Source: Glycine soja
Taxonomy: Eukaryota > Streptophyta > Magnoliopsida > Fabales > Fabaceae
Reading direction: 5' to 3'
DNA: 64,000 bases
Assembly (NCBI RefSeq): GCF_004193775.1
Contig: NC_041021.1
Location: 36,405,718-36,469,717, forward strand
In this document: positions 1 to 11,125 of the stretch, piece by piece
Layout of the letters: every line of letters starts with the position of its first letter
How positions within the stretch are numbered: position 1 is the stretch's first letter
The notes under the pieces: model-generated
Told to the model about the DNA's origin: nothing
Seen by the model: only the letters and a program-made list of their open reading frames with translations
Databases searched by the model: none
Made by a program: the position numbers and the translations under genes

Positions 1-59
1 GTCATTTAATTAGTGACCAAAATGAAGTTGGTCAGCTATGTAATTTGAACCAATGTTTT

Positions 60-641
60 CTAGTCGTCTTTTTCCTCTCTTTTTTTTCTTTGCTTCCTTG
101 CAATCGAATGTTGATGTCTCGGTTTATAGGAATCAATTTCTGACTTCCAATGATTGTAACGTATGAAACAACAATATTTTAACAAAAACCAAATTGGACT
201 TTCTTTCTTAAGATCAAAATTAATTTTGTGCGTAGCAATAAATATTAGCTAGAAACGCGAGTTAATTAACATAAGTACATAATTGAAGGGACCATGATAA
301 AATACTTATTAGAGAATAACCTAAAGAAACTCTTAAAGAATAAAGATAACCTAGTCGTCTTTTTCCTCTCTTTTTTTTCTTTGCTTCCTTGCAATCGAAT
401 GTTGATGTCTCGGTTTATAGGAATCAATTTCTGACTTCCAATGATTGTAACGTATGAAACAACAATATTTTAACAAAAACCAAATTGGACTTTCTTTCTT
501 AAGATCAAAATTAATTTTGTGCGTAGCAATAAATATTCGCTAGAAACGCGAGTTAATTAACATAAGTAAATAATTGAAGGGACCATGATAAAATACTTAT
601 TAGAGAATAACCTAAAGAAACTCTTAAAGAATAAAGATAAT
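60..641. repeat. Direct tandem duplication, 2 x 291 bp
   Basis: Copy one runs 60-350 and copy two 351-641, immediately adjacent with a period of 291 bases. Each copy starts CTAGTCGTC and ends in AATAAAGATAA. I see only two substitutions by eye (AATATTAGC versus AATATTCGC, and AAGTACATA versus AAGTAAATA), so the duplication is recent. Neither copy has a convincing open reading frame. Confidence 0.95.
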
Positions 642-1629
642 GCCCCTAGAGTGGTTCTCTGCCTATATACCCTTTAAGATCCAAACATGCAATTACTCTT
701 ATCTCAAATAGCATTGATGTAACCTATCTTTTCATTATAAAATAAAGACAAATATTTCCATCTTGGACTTGATAGAGTACGTAAAGTGGAAATTTAATTC
801 TTGTTAGAAGAAGAAACATGCATGTATGGAAGGGCTGGTTCATGATATCTGATGTTTATTTTAATTTTCAAACGAAGCTAGCTTAGTCACAAAAGGTAAG
901 AGCCAACATTTATCTCAAGTTTTTTTCTTGAATCATTGTGATAATCAGAGGTAGACAATGGTCGAGACAAATCCAATCCGATATCGCTTGTACACTTTGC
1001 TGTGCAATATTTGTCTCTCAAGTTGCTGAGCTGGGGATTCCTTTTGGGAAATTTGAATTAATATACGGATGGAAATTTTAGTAAATGGAGCCCCCGGTCC
1101 CCTAGTTTTTCATGAAAGGAAATTAAACTGCATAAGAAAAAGAATTTAGTGGCATTATTGTCAATGGGAATATGTGATACTAATCTTGGTAGGCCATACT
1201 AAAATTAAGATTTTTATTTAGGTCCAATGCATAGTGCCACAAATAATGAAGATTAAAAGAGGATCAATTAAAGTCCTCTTTTATTTATTAACACTGTTTT
1301 GTTTTCAGTCTGCTTGATATTTGTCCAAAAAATCATTGATTGTTAATGTTGAAATAGATAGCAATAATCTTGTCCTTGCAACAAGCCCTCCCTTGAACAA
1401 CACGGTCCTAACAATTATTCACAAGAGCCCTTTGCTTCGACATATGGTCCAATTGTAAAAAGAATAAATGGAGGGTGAGAAAAAAAAATTCTGAATATGT
1501 TTGTTCTGTTTCTTTTTTTTTTTTTTTCAAGTACAAAAGCTTGTCACTTAGGTAAGGGAAATTCATAAACTTTTATCAATTTATAATATTTGTTTTTAAC
1601 TAAATAAAGAATATGATAAATTAAAAAAA
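642..1629. other. Non-genic AT-rich DNA
   Basis: I see no coding region, RNA gene or bounded mobile element here. The stretch has scattered homopolymer runs, such as a T run near 1511-1527, and no ORF with recognisable content. Confidence 0.6.
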
Positions 1630-2240
1630 AGTGGCCAAAACAATGTTATGCAAGTTGTAAGATTTTTATAACACTATCTAAAAGTCGATGATGTCTTAAC
1701 ACTTGTCTTGACTACCTATCTATAAATTGCAGTATCTATCCTTCAAGTCTATTCCCTAGACTAAACATAATCTCATGTTTATCTTGATCGGAGTTGAAAT
1801 CGGTTTACAATCTACCAAGCCGTGTTTCTTTAATTTGTAGACTCTCAAGCATATTTTGTTGGGATAAAAATAACCCGTCCTTGGTTTTTTCAACCCTAAG
1901 TCCTAGAAAATATTTTAATACTACAACCTCCTTCATTTAAAAATGTTCTAACAAATTACCGCTTTTTTGTGAACCTACTTTTCATCATTTTCAATGATTA
2001 TAAGATCATATACATAAACTAGAATTATAACACTCTTGCTATCTCGATCATTTATGAACAAACTTAAGTTTGTTTGTTGATGTCACTAAATATCCATTTT
2101 GTACTAAAAAATGTACATTCTTTTTACAATGTTCTTAGTATTGTATATTACTTTCTTTAGTTACACGCATAATTTGGATAGCCTTACTTTTGAAACCCTT
2201 TGGGTGTTTCATGTATATTTCTCAGTATAACACAACATGC
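1630..2240 (-). pseudogene. Degenerate Ty1/Copia reverse transcriptase remnant
   Basis: Read on the minus strand, pieces of a Copia reverse transcriptase appear in the right order despite many stops and frameshifts. Around 2165-2230 it reads EIYMKHPKGFKSKAIQIMRV, the block just before the catalytic region. Around 2010-2045 it reads ILVYVYDLIII, the degraded YVDD catalytic box. Around 1840-1905 it reads FLGLRVEKTKDGLFLSQQ, the block after it. No LTRs, gag or integrase are recognisable nearby. This is an old dead fragment, unrelated in position to the Copia element at 8.7-24 kb. Family assignment rests on three ordered motifs. Confidence 0.65.
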
Positions 2241-3837
2241 AAAAATGTAATCTTGAGGATCCATTTGTCAAGTAATCTCAAAGACTTATTAGCTATAATT
2301 AAGTGCTAACAAGACACGAATAATGGTGATGTTGTTACCTTGATTAAATGTTTCATCCTAACCATATTGTATCAATTCAAAATCCTTGTGCCACTAAATG
2401 AGACTTACATATATTGCGTGAATTTCTTTTATTACGTTAGCATGTTAGTGACCCTTTAGCCACGGTATCAACAATCCATGTTAGTGACACATGTGCTATC
2501 TCATTAACATCAAAGTGTCACGTTAAAAGGACTATGATCAATCAAAGATGATGATGAATAAATCTAGTTAAAGGGACTACCAACCTTGAATGTACAAGAT
2601 AGCATTATTTGTCTAGAATGATAAAGCCCATGAACTATATGAAAATTCGAGATATAGAGTAACGATACTGATTAATAAAGTTAATGCGTCTAGGTGTTTT
2701 TAGATTGCTAAAATAGCTTTCAATCAACAAAAATTGATACATGATCACATTTATTAATAATTTATCAAGGTATATGTGGGTAGACTTTATGAAGGAGAAA
2801 TTAGAAACTCTAATGAAGTTTAAGCACTTTAGAGAAAATATTGGAAAAGGAAGTTGGGTGCAAAATTCAATTTTTGCATACTAACAATAGAACAACCATA
2901 CTACTTAAATAGGCATTCTTTTGTTACAATCACATGTTTATGATTGTAACATGTAGCAAGAGCTACAATGTCAGTCTCTATATTCTTCTTATTCTTTATT
3001 GACTATAAAAAGATGATTTGAAGTATAATTTGGTTCTATAAATTACCTGTAGCTGCTATAACAACTTAAAGCATACATTCTACGAAGCCTATCTTACCAT
3101 GAGGGAAAGTTTAATGTCAATTAGTATTATAACAACAATTTTCATCATTTTAACAAGTGTAAACGATGGCATCCATGTAAAGCAAAGTATGATGTTGATG
3201 GGAAATTTGTGAAAATGAAATTCATGAAGCGAAAGATTTGGAAAATCATAATGGGCATTTGAATGAGAGGGAGACATAATCGATATGTCCTTGAAAAATG
3301 GAGATTTAAAACCATCTTTTCTTAATATAATTCTCCAACAGTCAACTAATTGATCACAAGAAAAAGCAATAGCTATATCTCATTATTTCATAAGAAATTT
3401 TTTCTTTACTTTAAGCAGTGCAATAGTTATCTATTTGCAACTATTCGATTAAAATTAGCTGCATGCTACTATAGCAGCAGTTGCAAGTTGAAACCACCAT
3501 CAAGTTTAGTTTGTAATTTTTTTTTTGTCTCTGTCAAAGCTCCCACTAACTATTTTAATCGATGCATGTAACTTTTTATCAATATGATAATACTACTAAT
3601 ATATTAAATTAAATTAAAGACTGGGTTAACGTTAATTAGTTATTTGACTTAAAAACAAATATATTTTTAACTTGGGTAAATATATTAGTTTTTGGTTTAA
3701 CTTTTAAATATTTTTATTAGATTTTCATTTAACTTTTTTTTTTAAAGTATGTCTTTAGTCCATGTTAGTAATAATAGTTTATGAAAAAAATTGTAGGAGC
3801 AAAGTTGTCCAATACAAACATGATTTCCATCACCTCA
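2241..3837. other. Non-genic DNA, possibly more eroded Copia
   Basis: No reliable coding segment is seen. The left part may extend the Copia remnant, but I could not anchor a motif. Short ORFs here, for example at 3089-3277 and 3350-3571, have no recognisable content. Confidence 0.5.
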
Positions 3838-4162
3838 CACTAGTACATATCTCACTTTTAACAATATTTTTTTTCTAACAATTAATAAAAATATTACTAA
3901 AAATTTTGGTCACATTCATAAAATGTTGTCTATGAATAAATATTACTAATAAGATGTTTTTGTGACATTTTATCCCTAAAAATATCACAAAAAGATTTTA
4001 ACATGAATTATACGTAACATTTAATTAATGCTGTAAAAACATATTAATAATATTTATTTATAATTTTGTAATATTTTTCAAATGTCATTAAAAGATTTTA
4101 GTAACATTTTTATCAAATGTTAAATAAAAAAATATTACTAAAGATCATATTTATAATAGTAT
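3838..4162. mobile_element. Possible CACTA-like MITE
   Basis: A short AT-rich block opens with CACTAGTACATATCTC and closes with an imperfect inverted counterpart ending AATAGTAT. Inside, runs such as AATATTACTA recur in both orientations. The right end no longer reads TAGTG, and I found no 3-bp target duplication, so the family is tentative. Confidence 0.35.
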
Positions 4163-4946
4163 CATTCATGAAAACACCTAGCTATAGCAAGAGAGATTTT
4201 GGTTTAATCTTGTCTTCTCAGGGATCAAAGACCTTTTCATCCCATCCCATACGATCGAGTGTGAATGTACATGTGAGTTGTCACGATCAAGCGAAGCCAG
4301 CAATTCCAAATTGGTATATGCTTGGAGGGTAGTGTCTTTCACTTATTTGCATGAAGCTTGGAATACTAATCCGTTCCTAAGTAACTGAATTGAAGCTTCA
4401 TATACCGACTTATTGAAATGCATAAAACCCTGTAGTGTTTCCAAAGTTAGAAGAAGATGAAGTAGAAGAGAAAGGAATGGAATGCAATAGGTGGTGAATG
4501 AAAGAGAAGTGGTGTGGGCAACCAAAGAGGAAGAAAACGAGGTAGGTGAGACATTCTGTTGAGTACATCGTCACGCAATAGATTACCATTAATTCATAGC
4601 AAAAACGAAAAAAAAATATTTAGACCAATAAATCAAGCAAAAGTGTTTAGGAATATGAAATGATTTTCTGTATTATTCTTAAATTTTCTTCCATTTTATA
4701 AGTTTTCTTATCCGGAAGAATAAAAAATAAGTATTAGATATTTACAACAATTCACACACATCTGCTCAATCAAATAAGTCAGGTTTCCTTAGTATCTATC
4801 TTAATTATAATTGATCATACAAAAAGCCATATAATTAAATAGTTTTACATTGACTGAATTATTTTTTTCTATTATCTTATATTTTTAAAACAAATTATTA
4901 TACTTTGAAGAAAGATAAGCAAAATAGATAGATTTTAATAAATTAA
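4163..4946. other. Non-genic DNA
   Basis: No supported gene. ORFs at 4117-4332 and 4343-4525 overlap on opposite strands and resemble no family I know. Confidence 0.5.
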
Positions 4947-6466
4947 GGGGCTGTATTTGATTTGAATTTTAAAAGATTTTTTTAGCATAAAAAAATTTCT
5001 CAAAATCTTAAATGATTTTAAGAGGATGTAGTGATTTTAAAGATTTTTTGAAAGACTTTTATGATTTTGATTTTGTATTTTAGATTTTAATGGATTTATA
5101 AAAAATAAATTCATAAGATTTGAAAAGACTTTATGAATTTATAAGATTTTAAAAAACTACATGAATTTTTAGAAAACATTTAAAATTATAAGAGTCTATA
5201 AAAAAATAATTAATAATTTATAAAAAAAAATTCCACTCATAAAAATCCGACGAACCTTCAATATTTTTAATTTTTTCATGAAAAATAAATAAGTCACATG
5301 ACCCTTAATTATTTTTTTAAGGCAAAGCAAAATATAATACGGGTTTTCAAAATAAAAAAACAACAATCACAAGTCATGAGGGAAGGAATGCTCTAGGATA
5401 GATGCACCACACGGAATAAAAGGTTTCTGATTGAGCCTTAACTTTGTATAATAATCACTTTCCTGAACAAGTTTTAATAGATGAGATGAGTTTCAGATAG
5501 TTCGGTCTACCATTATTAAAAATGATAGTGTTCCTCATCAACCAAATCCCCAACATGTTGTATGCCAAAAAATGTATCTATGTTTGCAGGTCTTTATAGT
5601 GTTGAAGCAAATCCTCATTTGAGTATATAGCTGAAAATGATTGTATTTGTATTAAGACTTAAATATGTTTTTGATTCCTAATAAATATTCAAATTTTGCG
5701 TTTGTTCCATAATAAAAAAATTTTGCGTCGAGTCTCTAATAAAACAATAATTTTATTTTCGGTCCTTGATATTTTGTTTTAGTCCCTAATAAATTAACGA
5801 ATTTTATTTTAGTCCTAACTAATAACAAATAATTTTTTTATCAGAGATCAAACACAAAATTCGTTAATTTATTAGAAACTAAAAAAAGTATCTTGTGTTA
5901 ATGATAAAAATCTGAATAAGTCACAAGGCGTGTCATAAACAACTACAAATACAAAAAAGATAAAGTCCCCATGGGCCAAAATAAGAAGTAACTCGCACAT
6001 GACAGTGATAAATTAACATGTGGTTATTGAAGATTATCAAGATATTAAAGGTTATGAAGTGTTGTACATGAAAATATATATTGCCTTCAAGAAAGAGAGA
6101 AAAAAAATTATGAGTAATGAAAGAAAAAGAAAAAAAAAATCCCAGCAAGTCTTACGATTTTTTTGTGAGATTGTTTGATGTATATTTTTTTATTAAAAAG
6201 TCACATGAAACCCATCAAAATTCATACTAAAAAAGAATCCTTCAAAATCTTTATACTTTTTAATACTAGAAGATTTTTTGTAAGTTGCAAAAAGTCTTAT
6301 TTGAATACCATTGGATTTCGTTGTATTCCTTAAAAAAATCATAATAATTATAATTGAATATTATAAGACTTATTTATATCATTTAAAAGTCTTGATTGAA
6401 TACTTTAAGATTTTTTTATTAAAAAAATCTTTTAAAATCCTTCAAAATCATAATCCAATATACCCC
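4947..6466. mobile_element. TIR-bounded non-autonomous DNA element (compound)
   Basis: The left end GGGGCTGTATTTGATTTGAA is mirrored at 6445-6466 by an end whose reverse complement starts GGGGTATATTGGATTATGA. Both ends run inward into TTTTAAAAGATTTTTT. Subterminal sequence is a dense mix of AAAATCTT and its complement, typical of foldback MITEs. The middle holds foreign DNA: a LINE 3' scrap (5378-5560) and a second AT-rich block (about 5650-5900) with the TTAAATATGTTTTTG-type end common in legume MITEs. No clear target duplication was found. Confidence 0.55.
5378..5560 (-). pseudogene. LINE ORF2 C-terminal (RNase H-like) scrap
   Basis: One minus-strand frame reads about 60 residues with a single internal stop. 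It includes IWLMRNTIIFNNG followed by LLYKVKAQSETFYSVWCIYP. This pattern, W-x-x-R-N-x-I-I-F-N and then an aromatic-rich W-C-x-Y-P tail, is the usual C-terminus of plant L1-type ORF2 proteins or captured RNase H-like domains. No reverse transcriptase remains. It lies inside the TIR-bounded element, so it is either captured or a later insertion. Confidence 0.5.
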
Positions 6467-8409
6467 AATAAAATAGATAACATATACAAATGATTTTGTT
6501 AATAATTTATATCATAGAGAATATAAGAAAATGACGATTTAAAAAAATAGCATAAAATACAGATGGGATCCACTTATTATATTCTCTTCTTAACTCTATT
6601 AATTGGGCATCATCTAGTATTAATTACTAATTAGTCACTTTTTATTTGTCATTATGTTATTTCATAGTCGTAATATTATTAACATATTTTTTTCCTATTT
6701 ACTTGTGTTAATTTTTATAATTGATTTTATCTATATCAAATTCAAATCATTTTCCTCACCAGGCTAACTGAAACATTTTTGTTTAGGCTAGCTTCCCCCG
6801 GCCCTTACACGCGTTATGTTATATTGTTATTAACATTGCAAACAAAGGAGCGATCTTTCACAATTTTGACTACGTATGGGATCAGAAATAGAATATCTTC
6901 CTTAATTAAGTAATTAGGAAGTTCATATGAGAAGAAGTATCAGAAGTACAATACAAACTATGATATGATGGAGCAGAATTTGTGGTGCCAGCTCCCACCT
7001 TAATTTGTTGGATGCCAGAATCTATATATTAAGGCTCACAAAAGTTCCAATCTGAGAAGACCCTCAAGTTATCCTCATAAATTGGCCCATTAAGGTTAGT
7101 TGCAACACAAGCACATGCATATTTTATAAATTTTAGTTACCATCAGCTTAATTATCTTTTGTCTTGTCAAAGCAATAAGCGATTATGACAAAAACACGAG
7201 CGTCTCTTTCATGGCGTTGCTTTCCTTATATGGAAGATTAATAGCCAATAAGTGTCATTATTAAGCTAAACTCTATATTACATTCCTGATTCCTCGTTAC
7301 TCACTGGGATAGTTACTTGTTATATTATTATTTATAGAACATGTAAGCATCTAGAAAGTGTTTTCAGTGAGACCGAGAGAGGAGGACACAGCGAACAGGG
7401 GATAATAACTTTTTCTTTTGTATCCATCCGTAATTAGGGCATTTAGTTATTTGAACTATCTATAAGATTAATCTTCAGTTTGAACTTTTTTAGTAATCAC
7501 TCTAAATAGAGTTTTGGACTTTCTAGTGAAATTCTCCGTATCTTTACAAGTTCCGATCTCTTGAGTTGGCTATAAAATTAATCTTTATTTTGAAATTAGT
7601 CACACTTAAAAAAAAATTTCCTTCTCAAAGATGTATTGCACGGGGATCCAACTTGGGTCTTTTTTCTATAAACTTAACTTGTGTTGCCAGTTATCTAGCT
7701 GAATCTTTAATTTAGACTTTATTTCACTTAAAACTCTTTATTCCTTTTAAAGATGTATTATGTAGGAATCAAACTCAATCTTCAATCACAAACTCATCAT
7801 TTGTTATTAACTAAGCTACTCCCATTTAGTATTGAAAATTAATTTCGATGTCGAGGTCAAATTACAAGAGTTTTTAAAGGCACATAAGCTCATGAGAAAA
7901 AGCCTTAACCGCATCAATTATCAAAAGCTTTGTCTAGTTGAAATGTTAATTTGTACCCCATCCTTGAATAGTTACATTTTCACTTTTGCTTTATGGTGGG
8001 AAATGATAGTCAACTTTATTGCTATATATACATCATTGCTTGTGATTTTGGGAGAAAGCTTATGCCTGTACATGGACTATTAAAGATTCTAATTAGCATT
8101 TGCTCCTAAAGAATCTTTTCAATCAATCTAATTTCAGATCTTGTGTTGAGTTCGGGAAATACTTAACAGAATTTGATTACAGGGGTCTAATCAAACTCAA
8201 AAAGAACTCGTGCCAGACATGAGATAGCCCAATATCAAATCCAGATGGTTACTTTATAATACAACTTCATGCATCTAAGCTAACCCATAATTTTTATGTC
8301 TTCAACGTGCCTTGTTCCGTTGTACGAATAATGTCACTATCTTCTTGCTTTCAAGATTAATTTACATTTGAGATTTACGGTGATTCTGTCAATGGCTTTT
8401 AAGAATAAA

Positions 8410-8448
<39 letters not shown>

Positions 8449-8546
8449 GTTATCATAAATCATGATAAATTGTTGAGTTTTATATTTAAAATCTATTATT
8501 AGAGTTAGTAACCTAATCTATTGGTCTGGCCCAATATTCATTAATA
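6467..8546. other. Non-genic DNA
   Basis: No gene supported. A weak local duplication exists at about 7615-7670 and 7735-7785, where AAAGATGTATTRYRYRGG is followed by an AAACTYRRTC-like block. The ORF at 7832-8083 has no recognisable domain. Confidence 0.5.
8411..8447. repeat. (TA)n microsatellite
   Basis: Uninterrupted TA dinucleotide run of about 18 units. Confidence 0.95.
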
Positions 8547-8666
8547 AACTACTACAGAATTGTTAGTTCATGCACCTCCAGTTGTTTTTTGCACCCTCTC
8601 AGAAATGTTTTTACCTTTTAATTGATTATTTTGGAAGCCAAAATATATAATCTGGAATGTAATTTT

Positions 8667-9151
8667 TGTTTGAAGTGAAAAATCACGAACGCAGTTGAAC
8701 TTCTTGAGGCGTGATAATCATTGACGTAAAAGATTTATTTGTGGTGTTCCACGTAAATCTCCTAGGATACAACAAGAATGTCTTAGGAGAGCTAAGGTTA
8801 CACAACTTGCAAAGATAAACAACTCATGAATAAAGAAGTAGAAAGATTAATAGAAGCAAAGAGGAGAGGAACAACAATATCACTTGATCAATTTTTTTTT
8901 CTCAAATACACACTTCTTTTTCCAACGTTAATCTCCAACGTTTGAAAACAAATTATGTTAGTTATCAAAATTGCACCTGCCCATCATTTTAATGTTAAAT
9001 CATTAACCAAGAATTTGAATAAGTCAAATGAACATTAAACCAATATAAAGAAAACTTGAGAAAAAGAAATTGAGTTATAAATAATTTATAATATTCTTTA
9101 ATTAAATCTTTTAAAAAAAAATATTTTGAAATAAACATCAAAATTACAACA
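8667..9151 (-). repeat. Copia 3' LTR
   Basis: On the minus strand it begins TGTTGTAATTTTGATG and ends at the complement of TGTTTGAAGTG. It aligns throughout with the 5' LTR at 23418-24004, which is about 100 bp longer because of an internal insertion or duplication near 23686-23800. Confidence 0.8.
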
Positions 9152-9746
9152 ATCTCCCACATATTTCAAAAGAATAAATTACATTTAATAAATAAAAGAA
9201 AATTCCTAGGTTAACATGAGATGTAATGCATCGGACTTGGTATAGTAAGCTATATGAACCAGACCTAGACTGATAGGACTTAACACACAGTGTAATTGGT
9301 GTAGCAAGCTATATGAACCAAAAACACTTGGCGTGTGATAGTGGTCTACCAATCAAAGACACCCCCACAATATTTGTTGTTATCGTTGTGTTGCACTACT
9401 AGGCCATATGCATGCCTGATATTCATGAGTGCTCTAGAGATCTCGCCAAGATCTCATGCAAGTGACCCCACTTGTTACTCATATAGGTGATTTCATCAAG
9501 TGTATGTTGCAAATCATACACCACCCATAAGGGATATGAAAATCATTAAAAACTTTATAAGATGTAAAGCTTTCTCAAACACGTAAAGTTTACTATAAAG
9601 TTTATCCTCTCATTAATGCAACTCTAACACTTTCTCACACCATAGGAAGGGACTAAGAGCAAATTGATAGAAATCAATTTGAGTGTTAGCGGAACTGACA
9701 AGTTACTTGTTTTTACCCATATGAACCTTCTTCATGGGATTTCCAA
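9152..9746 (-). other. Copia 3' untranslated region
   Basis: Sequence between the RNase H stop and the 3' LTR in the minus-strand Copia. It contains a short internal repeat: TATAGTAAGCTATATGAACC near 9240 and GTAGCAAGCTATATGAACC near 9302. It ends in the polypurine tract. No separate gene is seen. Confidence 0.6.
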
Positions 9747-10125
9747 TCACAAAGGTTGGGTTACCATTACTTGTTTATTTTCAAGTGGCTTGATTCCCAT
9801 TCCCTTCAATGTTTCTAATATCATATTCCTACCTAGGGGTTTTATTAAATGATCTCCTAAGTCTACTTCTGACTTCACATTATCTATGGAAATTGTTCCA
9901 TCTTTTAGCAGTTGCTTAACCACATTATGTCTCAGTTGTATATGTTTATTTTTTCCATTGAATGTTTTATCCTTAGCCACAACTATCACTGACTGGGAAT
10001 CATAATGTATACATATTGATGGGGTCAATTTCATTCCCAAAGGAATGTTAGCTAAGAAGTTTTTCAACCACTCAGCCTCATTACCAGCCATTTCTAGAGC
10101 AACAAACTCTGACTCTATTGTTGAT
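9747..10125 (-). pseudogene. Copia RNase H, C-terminal segment
   Basis: The minus-strand frame reads STIESEFVALEMAGNEAEWL, then a stretch with CIHYDSQSVI and NGKNKHIQLRHN, and ends near GMGIKPLE and a stop. This is the C-terminal part of the Copia RNase H: the E in the ESEF box and the D in HYDSQ are conserved active-site positions. The segment is open for about 125 residues. Its upstream end is cut by the solo LTR at 10126, and the preceding residues continue at 11813-11879 beyond that LTR. The copied TTGAT lies exactly at the break. Confidence 0.9.
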
Positions 10126-10339
10126 TGATAACTGCTAAATAATAGTGAATTAATAGTGGAAAATCAGTCTAAAATTAACTTAGAATTAATTATTTAGCAG
10201 TTATTTATGCTTTAATTTGGAAAGATTTAATTAATTTCGAATTTTGATTGCAGATGTGAAAAAGGGAGGTACAACAAGCAAAAAGGAGCAGAAATAAAGG
10301 AAAAAAAAAAAGAAGAAAATCAGAAGAAGCCCAAGTCCA

Positions 10340-10436
10340 GCAAGGCGCTAAGCGTAGGACGCGCCCAGCGCGCAAGAAGTCAAGGCGCTAAGCGCACGAC
10401 ACGCGCTGAGCGTGAGGCTTTGCGCTCAGCGAGACT
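10340..10436 (+). repeat. Cluster of GCGCTNAGCG motifs
   Basis: Within about 95 bp the quasi-palindrome GCGCT-A/G-AGCG or its near variants occurs at least four times: GGCGCTAAGCGTAGG, GGCGCTAAGCGCACG, CGCGCTGAGCGTGAG and TGCGCTCAGCGAGAC. The CpG density is far above the surrounding AT-rich DNA. Confidence 0.85.
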
Positions 10437-10689
10437 ACGAAAGGCCCAAGCCCAAGTTTGCACCTATAAATAAGAGGGTCAGTCTAGGAAACTCAGTTTT
10501 CAGACTTCTGGCACTTAGTTCTCTCATTTTCCTTCCCTTTTCTTATATTCTTATTACCTTTCTTTTACCCCCCCCCCCCCTTCTCATTGTAAAGCCCTCA
10601 TGACTATGAGTGGCTAAACCCCCTAACTAGTGCCTGGCAGGCCTAACAAGCCAATGATGTATGAAGCATTTCAAGAGTTATCAATAAAA

Positions 10690-11125
10690 AGAGGATTTCC
10701 TTCCAGGTTCTTATTATTTACCGTTCTTTCTTATTTATTCTGTATCTTGGACCTTATTTTATGTTAGGGTTTAGTCCACTCGGGAGAGGGTAAAGCCTAA
10801 TTAGGGGTAAGGAATGAATGCGTGAATCTATTTTAAGGGTTAGGCCACTCGGGAGAGGGTAACGCTTAATAGAACACTAAAAGGAAGAAATTATCGGGTT
10901 ATCATTTAGAGGGTTTTCCTTCCAGGTTCTTTTATATGCTTTTCTTTCTTATTTATTCTGCATCTCGGACTTTATTTTCTGTTAGTCTTTAGTCCACTCG
11001 GGAGAAGGTAAAGCCTAATTAGGGATAAGGAATGAATGCGTGAATCGGTTTTAAGGGTTAGGCCACTCGAGAGAGGGTAACGCTTAATAGAACAATAAAA
11101 GAAAGAAATCATAGGGTTCACATGA
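10690..11125 (+). repeat. 219-bp tandem duplication within the solo LTR
   Basis: Copy one starts near 10690 and copy two near 10909. Shared landmarks, CCTTCCAGGTTCTT, TTAGTCCACTCGGGAGA, AATGAATGCGTGAATC and GGTAACGCTTAATAGAAC, recur at a 219-base offset with scattered differences. Confidence 0.9.
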
